Made by a program: the position numbers and the translations under genes | In this document: one piece after another, positions 37,031-45,593 of the stretch | Numbering within the stretch: the first letter of the stretch is position 1 | Layout of the letters: each line of letters starts with the position of its first letter | Notes under the pieces: model-generated | What the model was told of the DNA's origin: nothing | What the model saw: only the letters and a program-made list of their open reading frames with translations | The model's database searches: none | NCBI GenBank assembly: GCA_023415825.1 | Contig: JAEZJF010000020.1 | Span: 1-64,000 of the forward strand | Direction of reading: 5' to 3' | DNA length: 64,000 nt | Source: Bacillota bacterium | GTDB lineage: Bacteria > Bacillota > Clostridia > DSM-8532

Positions 37031-37069
37031 AAAAAGCGAGTGCTGATTTCTTTACGGCACTCGCTTTTT
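37031..37069. terminator. Bidirectional terminator
   Basis: AAAAAGCGAGTGC pairs perfectly with GCACTCGCTTTTT, giving T-runs on both strands. It serves the binding-protein gene and the convergent lipoprotein gene ending at 37083. Confidence 0.9.
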
Positions 37070-37082
37070 GCTGCAATGTCTG

Positions 37083-37916
37083 TCATTCTTCAAAAGTGAA
37101 GTAGAGCATCCACTCATTACCTCCATTATTTTCAAAGAATGCACTGAAGGACTTATATAGCTTGCCCTTGTGCTTAAAGTCATGCAATGTGTAGGATCTT
37201 GACTCTACCTCAAAGCCCTTGCTTTTAAGTTCTGCCTCCCATGCATCAATAGCCTCTTCTGTCAGTTCAATGAAGTATAAATCTCCATAGTTACCCGTGT
37301 CTTCACTGGGTGGATTAACTGAAGTCAGGTATCCATCTGTGATGGGAGGAACAAAGCCCAGAAGATCATCGGGCCAGTCTGTAACATCTTCTTTATAGGA
37401 ATCAATGTCAAGGGTATTACCATAAAGATCTAATTCGATACTAAAGGTATCCTTGCAGTATCGACCATTATTTTCATAAAAGCCATTTTTCTCAAGCTCT
37501 TTGATATATTCATCCAGGTCTTGCTGATTGGTGTCTTTAATCCGAATAAAGACATTAAATTCACCCTCTGAATTATTCCAAACCACAATCTTCCCCTTAG
37601 TATATGGGGGTATGTCTGGGGAAAGGCATTCCTTGGGCCAATTGGTTTTTCCACCGCTCAGGAAGCCTATGGCGTCGTCCAAATCCATTTCGGGAAAAGG
37701 AGTTGATGGGGTAGGCGTCATAACCTCCTCTTCATTGAAGGAATTTACATAAAGGAGATAAGCCATATTATCACCAATAGGGTATTCGGCTACTGTTTTA
37801 AAATCATTGGAAAATGCCTGCTCCTCTTTGGGCAGATTTTTTAGTGTCTTTTCTCCAGGCCCGCAGCCTGCAAGGAGAACGCTTATGATTAAGAGAATGA
37901 TTGCAATACGTTTCAT
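37083..37916 (-). CDS. Lipoprotein of unknown function
   Basis: A 277-residue secreted lipoprotein with lipobox LLAGC (C18). The mature part is acidic with a short Pro/Thr stretch near TPTPSTPFPEMD, and two similar-looking segments that mention side-chain-rich ELEKNGF and ELKSKGF (each after a DEYIKELEKNGF- or DAWEAELKSKGF-type helix). This hints at an internal duplication of a small alpha/beta domain. I do not recognise a family. It is the last of three reverse-strand genes for exported proteins (39966 to 37083). Confidence 0.8.
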   Translation of the reverse strand: MKRIAIILLIISVLLAGCGPGEKTLKNLPKEEQAFSNDFKTVAEYPIGDNMAYLLYVNSFNEEEVMTPTPSTPFPEMDLDDAIGFLSGGKTNWPKECLSPDIPPYTKGKIVVWNNSEGEFNVFIRIKDTNQQDLDEYIKELEKNGFYENNGRYCKDTFSIELDLYGNTLDIDSYKEDVTDWPDDLLGFVPPITDGYLTSVNPPSEDTGNYGDLYFIELTEEAIDAWEAELKSKGFEVESRSYTLHDFKHKGKLYKSFSAFFENNGGNEWMLYFTFEE

Positions 37917-37953
37917 TGCTCATCGCCTCCGGATTTTAATATTACTTACTGCT

Positions 37954-39333
37954 TTACCCCGGGAAAAAATCTGGTTCTTCCGGGGTTCCACCTGTGGTCA
38001 GGGGAGTAAGAGGCACAATTTCAGGGGTATTAATGGGCTCCAAAGGTACAATTTCAGGGGTATTAATGGGTTCCAAGGGTACTATTTCAGGAGTGGTAAT
38101 GGGTTCTAAGGGCACAATCTCGATCTCAGTTTCTTCGCCCTTTTTGCTCTCTTCATCTAATTCTTTTTCCATGCCTTCCTTCATTTTTTCTTCCCATTCC
38201 TTGAGAGCCTTTTCTTGCTCTTCCTTGGCCTTCCTGCGCTGCTCTTCCTGAAGCTCTTTTTGCTTGCGTTCACGCTCGGCCTTGGTGATATCGTCCAACG
38301 GGAATTTCTCCAGCATGGAAGGGAAGGAAAGATCCCCGCCGCCGGGACGCATATTGAGCACGAGGAGCTTATATTCTCCGCCGCTTCCCACCAGTTTCAA
38401 ATCCAGGGGGGCGACCCGTTCATCTCTGAACATTTCTCCTCCTGCTTCAATATTCATGTTATCGTCAATGATTTTAGGATCTAGAACAGAGGTTGTATTT
38501 GTCATGATGGATATGATGGTATTGGTTCCGTTATCGGCCTGGGAATCTATTTTAAACCGCGCGTTATGGTTGACGGCATCAATACTTGTACCGCCAAAGC
38601 CCTTTAAGAAGTCCAGATTACTTCCGTCCAGCATATCCTGCATCTTTTGTTTCATGCTTAAGGACACGTATCCCACATAGGGATTACTGACCCCGTCATT
38701 GTAGACCGGGAGTGAGCTGGCCGAATAGCCTCCGAATTTCATGGCGTACAGGCCAAAACGGCACACATACCTCATGCCTTCTCCCAGGTCAACGGTTAAC
38801 TGGCAGACACCCGGAGTACGGATAATCCAATCATACTCCATCAAATCCTCGGTTGCAGTCTCAGAACTTTCAGGTTCATCGGGCTTCGTTGTTGCATCCC
38901 CTGTCGGTTCGGGTGTTGCAGAGCCGCCAGGGGATGGTTTTTTAGGCTTCTTCCCTTTTCGCTTGCCCGGTCCCGTTTCGGCTTTCTTTGATTTTTCTCC
39001 TTTAAGGGGCGGCTCGCACAATACATCCTCACGTTTCACATAACCATAAAAGGAGTGGGAAACTGTGGAATTGTTATAGGTAATATAAGTATCATATAAG
39101 GTTAAAACCCAGTCCTTGTCATACTCATAAATATCTATTTCTTCATTCATGTACAAGGTCCCTATGGTAGGGAAAATTTCATTTTTCCCCCAGTATACCT
39201 TGGATGCGGTTTTCATCTTACCCTTTGCAATGGGAGGGGAGGTGCCTGTATCCTCAGCCAATGAGCTGGGAAGGCAGAGGACGAAGGAAAGCATAATACA
39301 GGTAATAAGGCTTAAAATACGCTTCGTTTTCAT
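37954..39333 (-). CDS. Secreted protein with SH3-like start, charged coiled coil and Pro-rich repeats
   Basis: A 459-residue protein with a cleavable signal peptide (to about 26). After it comes a short domain with features of a bacterial SH3-type module (KVYWGKNEIFPTIGTLYMNE, then GYVKREDVLCEPP), a Lys/Pro/Thr linker, an unrecognised globular region (about 165-350), a highly charged Lys/Glu coiled coil (about 355-410), and four 11-residue repeats of the form EIVPLEPINTP at the C-terminus. The coiled coil and repeats suggest a stalk or wall-spanning part. Function unknown. It lies in an operon with the two flanking lipoproteins. Confidence 0.78.
   Translation of the reverse strand: MKTKRILSLITCIMLSFVLCLPSSLAEDTGTSPPIAKGKMKTASKVYWGKNEIFPTIGTLYMNEEIDIYEYDKDWVLTLYDTYITYNNSTVSHSFYGYVKREDVLCEPPLKGEKSKKAETGPGKRKGKKPKKPSPGGSATPEPTGDATTKPDEPESSETATEDLMEYDWIIRTPGVCQLTVDLGEGMRYVCRFGLYAMKFGGYSASSLPVYNDGVSNPYVGYVSLSMKQKMQDMLDGSNLDFLKGFGGTSIDAVNHNARFKIDSQADNGTNTIISIMTNTTSVLDPKIIDDNMNIEAGGEMFRDERVAPLDLKLVGSGGEYKLLVLNMRPGGGDLSFPSMLEKFPLDDITKAERERKQKELQEEQRRKAKEEQEKALKEWEEKMKEGMEKELDEESKKGEETEIEIVPLEPITTPEIVPLEPINTPEIVPLEPINTPEIVPLTPLTTGGTPEEPDFFPG
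37990..38121. repeat. Four tandem 33-bp repeats inside a coding sequence
   Basis: Units at 38089-38121, 38056-38088, 38023-38055 and 37990-38022 encode EIVPLEPITTP, EIVPLEPINTP twice, and EIVPLTPLTTG. The unit nearest the C-terminus is the most diverged. The number of copies could vary by slippage without breaking the frame. Confidence 0.9.
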
Positions 39334-39348
39334 TACACGAACCTCGCT

Positions 39349-39966
39349 TTATTTATATTTAAGTCCGTCAGGTAATTCAAAAAAGCCGGCTTTATAATCG
39401 ATAATCTCAAAAGAAAAGGTCTTGATGCAGAAGAGAGGTGCATCACAAAAAAGGATGGAGCCGGTCTCTTCATCTATATAGAGCCGGAGATCCTCAGTAT
39501 CATCGCCATTGCTTATTCCATAGACGCGGCATGTTCGTCCGCAGTACTCGTAGGATTCACCGGCAGTGACTTTATACTCTGTCATATTCAACATCTTGGC
39601 AAAATCCAGAGAAAGAATGGGGCTGGACTCATGTTTCTCGGCTTCCAAAGTCCCAGGGTTATAGCTCAGGTACGTATCCTTGATGTCAATCATGATCTGT
39701 ATGGTATTGTCATCCGAGTCAAGTTCATGGCAGATTCTTTGGTCCTTTGCCACAAAAAGCTCAAAATATCGGGGGATTGGGTTATTTTGTGCATCATAGA
39801 ATTCTATAACCTGCTTAATGTGAAACATTTTATTATCGGAAAGAAGGTCTTCCGTTTTATCGAATTCTTTTGAAAGAGACGGAAGAGCTGTTCTTTGACA
39901 TGCTGTTATAACCAGCATAAGCCCAAGCACCATTAAAACGACTTGAAATCCCAAACGCTTAGTCAT
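39349..39966 (-). CDS. Lipoprotein of unknown function (LolA/RseB-like fold possible)
   Basis: A 205-residue lipoprotein with lipobox VITAC (C23). The mature region has the alternating beta pattern of small outer-surface carriers or regulators, with a likely disulfide or paired cysteines in YEYCGRTCRVYG. No family is recognised with confidence. It is the first gene of the reverse-strand trio 39966-37083. Confidence 0.75.
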   Translation of the reverse strand: MTKRLGFQVVLMVLGLMLVITACQRTALPSLSKEFDKTEDLLSDNKMFHIKQVIEFYDAQNNPIPRYFELFVAKDQRICHELDSDDNTIQIMIDIKDTYLSYNPGTLEAEKHESSPILSLDFAKMLNMTEYKVTAGESYEYCGRTCRVYGISNGDDTEDLRLYIDEETGSILFCDAPLFCIKTFSFEIIDYKAGFFELPDGLKYK

Positions 39967-40347
39967 AGAAATCTCTGCACCCTCCTAAACCTTTTATTGG
40001 TAATTTAACCTTATCATATCATGAATGATAGGAAATAATAAATAAGGTTTTGTTTATAAGGAGGATTCATAAAGGGTCTTGATATGATTCTTTGGCATGC
40101 AACATCCTTCATAAAAAACGAGATGAAATTTATTTGCAATTTATGATCAATAACACTTGAATCTCGATGCCTGTATGATAAAATAAGTTTGTTATTTTTT
40201 CGACATCTTCTTGTTATCTTTTCCTAATTCTATGCCTAAACACCAAAAAACGTACCCTTTAAACGATGCATTGGTTTAAGGTCGGTGCTTTATTTGATTT
40301 TTTGGGTCATAGATGGGAATTATAAAAATATGACGGAGGGAAAACAA
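39967..40347 (+). promoter_or_regulatory. Intergenic region and 5' leader of the purine permease
   Basis: The gap has no convincing gene. A possible promoter is TTGAAT (40157-40162), 16 bp, TAAAAT (40179-40184), which would give a leader of roughly 155 nt. The leader can fold: CCAAAAAA near 40244 can pair with TTTTTTGG near 40300, enclosing a smaller hairpin made of TTAAAC and GTTTAA. The conserved core of purine riboswitches was looked for and not seen. Regulation by the leader is speculative. Confidence 0.35.
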
Positions 40348-41778
40348 ATGGGATTTCTTGAAAAGCAGTTCCAACTCAAGGAGAAGGGTACCAATGTAAG
40401 AACCGAAGCAGTAGCTGGTATTACGACCTTCTTCACCATGGCCTACATCATCTTTGTTAATCCAACCATGCTCGGTCTGACCGGTATGCCAGAGGGCGGC
40501 ATCTATGTTGCCACAATTTTAGCGGCAGCAATTGCTACATTGATTATGGGCCTTTTCGCAAATGTCCCCTATGCTCAGGCTCCCGGTATGGGCATGAACG
40601 CTTTCTTTACCTTCACAGTATGCTTCGGTCTCAAGTTTACATGGCAACAGGCTTTGGCAATGGTATTCATCTGCGGTGTCATTAACATTATCATCACAGC
40701 AACCCAGATCAGAAAAATGATTATCAAAGCTATTCCTCTATCTCTCCAATACGCCATAGGCGGTGGTATTGGACTTTTTATTGCCTATATCGGCTTTAAA
40801 AGTGCCGGCTTCCTTAAGTTTACTTCTGAAGCAAAACCCTGGGCTCCTTTATTTGTGCTACCTCCCGAAGGAACACCTGCTACTGTTGTCGCCAATGGCG
40901 CTAATGTTGTTCCTGCACTTGTTAACTTCACCGACGCCGGTGCTCAGCTGGCTCTCATTGGTCTGGCAATCACCGTCATACTGATGATCATCAAGGTTAA
41001 GGGTGCTATCTTGATCGGTATTGTCGCCACTACCTTAATCGGTATTCCTATGAATGTTACAAGTCTTGACATGTCCACCCCTTATAAGATCTCTGATATT
41101 TCCCAGACCTTTTTCGCTCTTGATTTTTCCGGTCTTTTCGCTGATCCCGGCAAGATTTTGATTGTTATAACAACTATCTTTGCCTTCAGCCTGTCCGATA
41201 CCTTTGATACCATCGGAACCTTCATTGGTACCGGTAGAAAAAGCGGTATCTTTGATGACAAGGATGAAGCGGAGCTGTTCCAGGGCAAAGGCTTTAAGTC
41301 CAAGATGGACAAAGCGCTCTTCGCTGATGCTACGGCTACCTCCATCGGTGCTCTTCTAGGAACCTCCAATACCACTACCTATGTTGAAAGTGCAGCTGGT
41401 ATCGGTGCAGGTGGTAAAACCGGTTTGACCAGTGTCTTTACTGCAGTACTCTTCCTCATCTGCCTTGTTTTCGCGCCTGTTGCCGGAATCATCCCCGCAG
41501 CTGCCACCGCTCCGGCCCTCATCGTTGTAGGTGTTCTCATGATGAGTTCCTTTGCAAAAATTAATTGGGAAGATTTTGATGAAGCGCTGGGTGCTTTCTT
41601 TACCGCAGTGGTTATGCCTTTCTCCTACAGCATAGCTAACGGTATCGCAGTAGGCTTTATCTTCTACATCATCATGAAGGTTGCTAAAGGTAAGTTCAAG
41701 GACGTCCATCCCATTATGTATATCGTAACCGCATTATTTGTTGCCAACTTCGTTATAAGCGCATTGCTGAAATTGTAA
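40348..41778 (+). CDS. NCS2-family purine (guanine/hypoxanthine) permease, AzgA type
   Basis: A 476-residue membrane transporter with about 12-14 segments. Family features include the N-terminal ITTFFTMAYIIFVNP, GLFANVPYAQAPGMGMNAFF and the C-terminal half motifs DTFDTIGTFIGTG and GTSNTTTYVESAAGIGAGGKTG. These last motifs are typical of the AzgA branch rather than the uracil/xanthine branch. ATG 40348 follows GGAGGG at seven bases; ATG 40330 lies before that site. Nucleobases taken up here would feed purine salvage. Confidence 0.93.
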   Translation: MGFLEKQFQLKEKGTNVRTEAVAGITTFFTMAYIIFVNPTMLGLTGMPEGGIYVATILAAAIATLIMGLFANVPYAQAPGMGMNAFFTFTVCFGLKFTWQQALAMVFICGVINIIITATQIRKMIIKAIPLSLQYAIGGGIGLFIAYIGFKSAGFLKFTSEAKPWAPLFVLPPEGTPATVVANGANVVPALVNFTDAGAQLALIGLAITVILMIIKVKGAILIGIVATTLIGIPMNVTSLDMSTPYKISDISQTFFALDFSGLFADPGKILIVITTIFAFSLSDTFDTIGTFIGTGRKSGIFDDKDEAELFQGKGFKSKMDKALFADATATSIGALLGTSNTTTYVESAAGIGAGGKTGLTSVFTAVLFLICLVFAPVAGIIPAAATAPALIVVGVLMMSSFAKINWEDFDEALGAFFTAVVMPFSYSIANGIAVGFIFYIIMKVAKGKFKDVHPIMYIVTALFVANFVISALLKL

Positions 41779-41819
41779 CATTGCATTAACTAAAATAATC
41801 AGACATCATTGGATTTTAG

Positions 41820-41865
41820 AGCCATGTGTGGATGTAATATTTAATACATTTGCCATGGCTTTTTC
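41820..41865 (+). terminator. Terminator of the purine permease gene
   Basis: AGCCATG pairs with CATGGCT; the long arm contains an additional TGTA/TACA pairing, and TTTTT follows. Confidence 0.75.
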
Positions 41866-41915
41866 CATATGTTACATTAAAAGAGTCAATCTTTTTGGCA
41901 GGGAGTCAGACCGCC

Positions 41916-43166
41916 GTGAAAAACAAGCTTTGGAACAGAAACTTCATTTTAGCATATATCGGTATGATTATTTCCGCCGCAGGCGGCATTGGCTTAAGTG
42001 TTGCTCTGAGCGTGGTGGTGTTTTCAGAAACAAAATCCACCGTGCTGTCTGCGCTTTTTGGTGCGCTGTCTATGGTTCCGCAGTTCGTACTTCCACTCAT
42101 CATCGGCCCCGTTGTTGACAGGCGCGATCCTCTGAAAGTGCTTGTGCGAAACGAAGTTATTCTTGCGATCCTGTTTTTTATAGCGGCAGGCTACACCTAT
42201 TTTTACGGATTCAACTACACCGTTTATATGCTGTTTTCTTTTTTGATAAGCAGCTTTGGTGTTGTTTCACAGCTTGCCTCTTCCAGTGTCATTCCGCAGA
42301 TTATGGCGCGTGAAAACTATGTGCGCGGCAACGCCATTTTAAGCGTGATTTATCCGCTGTGCAGTGTTGCGGTAACACCTGTCGCCATAAAGCTTTTTGA
42401 CAGGTACGGTCTGCCTCTTATCCTTGCTGCGTACGGTGTCGCAAGTCTGATTGATGCCGCTCTTGAAAGCCGTATCAACGTAAAATTTGAGTTTATAGAG
42501 GCTCAAAAGACAAGCCTCAAGGAATACGGAGCAGACCTTCGCGAGGGCTTCCGTTATTTCCTTTCGGATCCCGGTATCCGCTCGGTTTTCCTGCTGTTTG
42601 CCATTGTCAACTTTTCGGACGCATCACCCAGAGTGCTGATGTACCCGTTTTTTAACCAAAGTACCACCCTGACAAACGACCATTTTGCTCTTATGACCTC
42701 TATCGCAAGTGCGGGGTATCTGGTGGGAGGGCTTTTGCACTATTTTGTAAAGATACCTGAAAACAAGCGGTTTTCCATTGCTATTGCAGTCTATTTTATC
42801 TTTTCGTCCTTAGATGGTGTTTTCTTCCTTATGCCCTTTACTGTGATGTGCGCCGTCCGCTTCCTGCTGGGTATTTTAGGTATGAACAGCGCCAATATCC
42901 GTATAAGCGCCGTACAGAGTCATGTTCCCTATAACCTGCGTGCCAAGGTAAATGCGCTGTTTTTCGTTCTCGTTTCCGCCATGTCCATGCTTGGCCAAAT
43001 TTTAGCGGGAGCGCTTGGCGAGGTACTTCCCTACTGGTTGATACAGTTGAGCTTCCAGGCCGCCTATCTTATCAGCGTCATCGTTTTTGCCCTGCCCAAG
43101 CGCAACAAGGTGCGCGAGCTTTACAATTACTCCTCGTCAGAAGCTGAACAGGGCGCAGTATGCTGA
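41916..43166 (+). CDS. MFS transporter, macrolide-efflux-like
   Basis: A 416-residue major facilitator with about 12 membrane segments. The N-terminus NKLWNRNFILAYIGMIIS resembles MefA-like efflux proteins, and GPVVDRRDPLKVLV matches the conserved cytoplasmic loop 2-3. GTG 41916, ten bases after GGGAG, gives the usual start; the open frame upstream (from 41850) overlaps the terminator of the previous gene. It uses many GCG, CGC and GTG codons and appears more GC-rich than its neighbours, which could reflect recent acquisition. The substrate is unknown. Confidence 0.85.
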   Translation: MKNKLWNRNFILAYIGMIISAAGGIGLSVALSVVVFSETKSTVLSALFGALSMVPQFVLPLIIGPVVDRRDPLKVLVRNEVILAILFFIAAGYTYFYGFNYTVYMLFSFLISSFGVVSQLASSSVIPQIMARENYVRGNAILSVIYPLCSVAVTPVAIKLFDRYGLPLILAAYGVASLIDAALESRINVKFEFIEAQKTSLKEYGADLREGFRYFLSDPGIRSVFLLFAIVNFSDASPRVLMYPFFNQSTTLTNDHFALMTSIASAGYLVGGLLHYFVKIPENKRFSIAIAVYFIFSSLDGVFFLMPFTVMCAVRFLLGILGMNSANIRISAVQSHVPYNLRAKVNALFFVLVSAMSMLGQILAGALGEVLPYWLIQLSFQAAYLISVIVFALPKRNKVRELYNYSSSEAEQGAVC

Positions 43167-43345
43167 TATTCACAGAAAATTCACTTCTCCTTCATAGTTA
43201 CTGACTTGAATTTTTAGATAAGTTAAGTAATAATGATGTCAATACTTTGATAAATCCGGAAATAATTATCGGATACAATAGAGTGCGTGAAACGCACAAC
43301 AAGACTCGACCCGTAATAAGAACTGAGGAAGATTGGGTGAAAGGC

Positions 43346-44029
43346 ATGAATACTAACGCACATGTCCTGATCGTGGATGATGATATTAATATCTGTGAGC
43401 TCATAAGAATTTACCTTGAGAAAGATAATTTCAAGGTTTCTCTTTCCCATGATGGCAAGAAAGCTGTCGAGGTATTTAAGGAACAGGCTCCGGATATTGT
43501 TATTCTTGATATCATGCTCCCAGGCATGGATGGCTGGCAGGTGTGCCGGGAGATTCGAAAGCTCAGCAGCATCCCCATTATTATGCTTTCAGCCAAGGAT
43601 GAAACCTTTAACAAGGTTTTGGGGCTGGAGCTGGGGGCTGATGATTACATGGTAAAGCCTTTTGAGCCCAAAGAGCTGATCGCAAGAATTCGCGCTGTTC
43701 TAAGGCGCTATGACCGCCATGATGAGCATCCCCAGCAGCTTGTTTTTCCTGGACTTGTTATAAATAAATCTGATTACACAGTCAAGCTTAACGGCAATGA
43801 TCTTGAGCTTCCTCCAAAAGAACTGGAGCTTCTGTTCTTCCTTGCCTCCAATCCCAATAAGGTCTTTACCCGGGAGCAGCTTTTGGAGAATGTTTGGGGG
43901 TTTGACTTCTACGGAGATACAAGAACAGTGGATGTGCATGTCAAAAGGCTCCGGGAAAAATTCGAGGGAGAGTATAAATGGCAGATAAAAACAGTGTGGG
44001 GTGTCGGTTACAAGTTTGAGGTGAGATGA
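43346..44029 (+). CDS. OmpR/PhoB-family response regulator
   Basis: A 227-residue regulator. The receiver domain has DDD near the N-terminus, phospho-acceptor D in VILDIMLPGMDG (about residue 55) and a conserved lysine in YMVKPFEPKEL. The winged helix includes LPPKELELLFFLASNP and RTVDVHVKRLREKF. ATG 43346 is used; GTG 43337, which lies eight bases after GAGGA, is an equally possible start. The kinase gene overlaps or abuts its end (ATGATG at 44026-44031). Confidence 0.93.
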   Translation: MNTNAHVLIVDDDINICELIRIYLEKDNFKVSLSHDGKKAVEVFKEQAPDIVILDIMLPGMDGWQVCREIRKLSSIPIIMLSAKDETFNKVLGLELGADDYMVKPFEPKELIARIRAVLRRYDRHDEHPQQLVFPGLVINKSDYTVKLNGNDLELPPKELELLFFLASNPNKVFTREQLLENVWGFDFYGDTRTVDVHVKRLREKFEGEYKWQIKTVWGVGYKFEVR

Positions 44030-45510
44030 TGATCAGAACAATGTTCGGAAAGATTCTTACAATTATATTATTAGTTCTCATCATCAGCTTTACCGTAACA
44101 GGCGTTCTCATGAATGCCGGTATTCGCGAAATGGTCTCGGATCAAAAGGCTCAGCAGCTAAAGACGACTTCTGAAAAAGTTATAACGGCTCTGGAGGCCT
44201 ATCTGAACAATAGTCAGTTTGGGAATGACATACTTTTTAAAAGCTTTCTTCAAACCCTGGCCTCCAACACCGATAGCCTTATTTGGATTGTTCGGAATGA
44301 CGGAACCATTCTTCTCTATTCAAGTATTCCTCATTTCCTAAATGACAAGCTGACGACCTCGGAGGAAGGATGGCCGCGTCTTCCTGATGAACGGCAATAT
44401 GGGAATAGGCTTAAAGGCAAGAACAAGACGGGAGATTTCTACGGCCTTTTTGCAGGCACGGGGGTTGACTGGCTTACAGTAAGCCAGCCCTTTGAATTAG
44501 ATCATATTTCTCCTTATGATATTACGGTTGAGGGCTCTATTCTTATCCATTCTCAAATTCCAGCCATCAATAGAACCAAAACCTCCATATTGTTTATTTT
44601 CCTTGTGTCAGGAGCAGTGGGTGCCATCATTGCCCTGTTCTTTGTTACGCTTCTCACCCGCTATACGGTAAAACCGCTTAATCAGATGAAACTGGCTGCT
44701 CGACGTGTGGCATCTGGTGAATTTACACAGAGGATTGCCGTACGGGGAAAGGATGAGATAGCCGATCTTTCTGAAAGCTTTAACAGCATGGTGGTGGCCC
44801 TGGAGAACCTGGAGCAGATGCGCCGGGACTTTATCGGGAATGTAAGCCATGAGCTTCGCACACCCATTACAACAATCAAAGGCTTCATTGAAGGAATATT
44901 GGATGGTGTCATTCCTCCCGAGCGTCAAGAGGGATATTTATTGATAGTACGAGACGAGGTTCGGCGTATGCAGAATCTTGTCAATGATCTCTTGGATCTC
45001 GCCAAAATGCAGGGGGGAGAGGTCACTCTTAACCAATCTGATTTTGACATGAATGAATTGATTCGTCGCTGCGTCATTGGCCTTCAGCAGATGCTGGTGG
45101 AAAAAAACCTGGAATTCAAAGCTGATTTTGAGACTGAGAGAATGTTTGTTCATGCAGATCGGGAAGCTATACAGAGGGTCATTATCAATTTGTTCCATAA
45201 TGCAGTCAAGTTTACCTCTCAAGGTGGCGAGATACGCGTCAGGACATATGTAGAAAAGGAAAAAGCATATATATCGGTAGAAGATACTGGAAAAGGTATA
45301 TCCAAGGCTGAGCTGCCCTACATTTTTGAAAGATTTTACAAGGCAGATAAATCCAGAAGTATTGATCGGACAGGTCTTGGCCTGGGCCTTGCCATCGCGC
45401 GGAATATCATCGTTTCCCACAATGAAACCATAAAAGCGGAAAGTGAGGAAGGTTGTGGCGCGCGATTCATTTTTACCCTGCGTAGCGCACCTAAGGTTGA
45501 GTCATACTAA
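44029..45510 (+). CDS. Membrane sensor histidine kinase (HAMP-HisKA-HATPase)
   Basis: A 493-residue kinase. TM1 (about 8-28) and TM2 (about 182-208) bracket a ~150-residue extracytoplasmic sensor. A HAMP domain follows, then HisKA with FIGNVSHELRTPITTIKGF (phospho-acceptor His in SHELRTP), N-box HNAVKFT and G-boxes VEDTGKGI and GLGLGLAIARNI. ATG 44029 is preferred over 44026 for spacing from GAGGTG. It is the partner of the regulator at 43346. The HtrA protease immediately downstream suggests, as inference, a cell-envelope stress pair similar in layout to CssRS/HtrA. Confidence 0.94.
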   Translation: MIRTMFGKILTIILLVLIISFTVTGVLMNAGIREMVSDQKAQQLKTTSEKVITALEAYLNNSQFGNDILFKSFLQTLASNTDSLIWIVRNDGTILLYSSIPHFLNDKLTTSEEGWPRLPDERQYGNRLKGKNKTGDFYGLFAGTGVDWLTVSQPFELDHISPYDITVEGSILIHSQIPAINRTKTSILFIFLVSGAVGAIIALFFVTLLTRYTVKPLNQMKLAARRVASGEFTQRIAVRGKDEIADLSESFNSMVVALENLEQMRRDFIGNVSHELRTPITTIKGFIEGILDGVIPPERQEGYLLIVRDEVRRMQNLVNDLLDLAKMQGGEVTLNQSDFDMNELIRRCVIGLQQMLVEKNLEFKADFETERMFVHADREAIQRVIINLFHNAVKFTSQGGEIRVRTYVEKEKAYISVEDTGKGISKAELPYIFERFYKADKSRSIDRTGLGLGLAIARNIIVSHNETIKAESEEGCGARFIFTLRSAPKVESY

Positions 45511-45593
45511 AGTTAACATTTTATTCATACCTTCGTCAAAAATCGAAGCTATAATAAGACTCATCAAGGATCATGAAGGAAGGAGACTGTAAT

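Noticed and set aside
38003..38130. CRISPR array
   Set aside because: The repeats are contiguous 33-bp units without spacers and translate into protein repeats in frame.
40185..40347. Purine riboswitch before the permease gene
   Set aside because: The conserved core sequences of purine aptamers could not be found by eye.
43282..43296. Small hairpin GTGCG-TGAAA-CGCAC upstream of the OmpR-type regulator as a terminator
   Set aside because: The stem is only 5 bp and no T-run follows.
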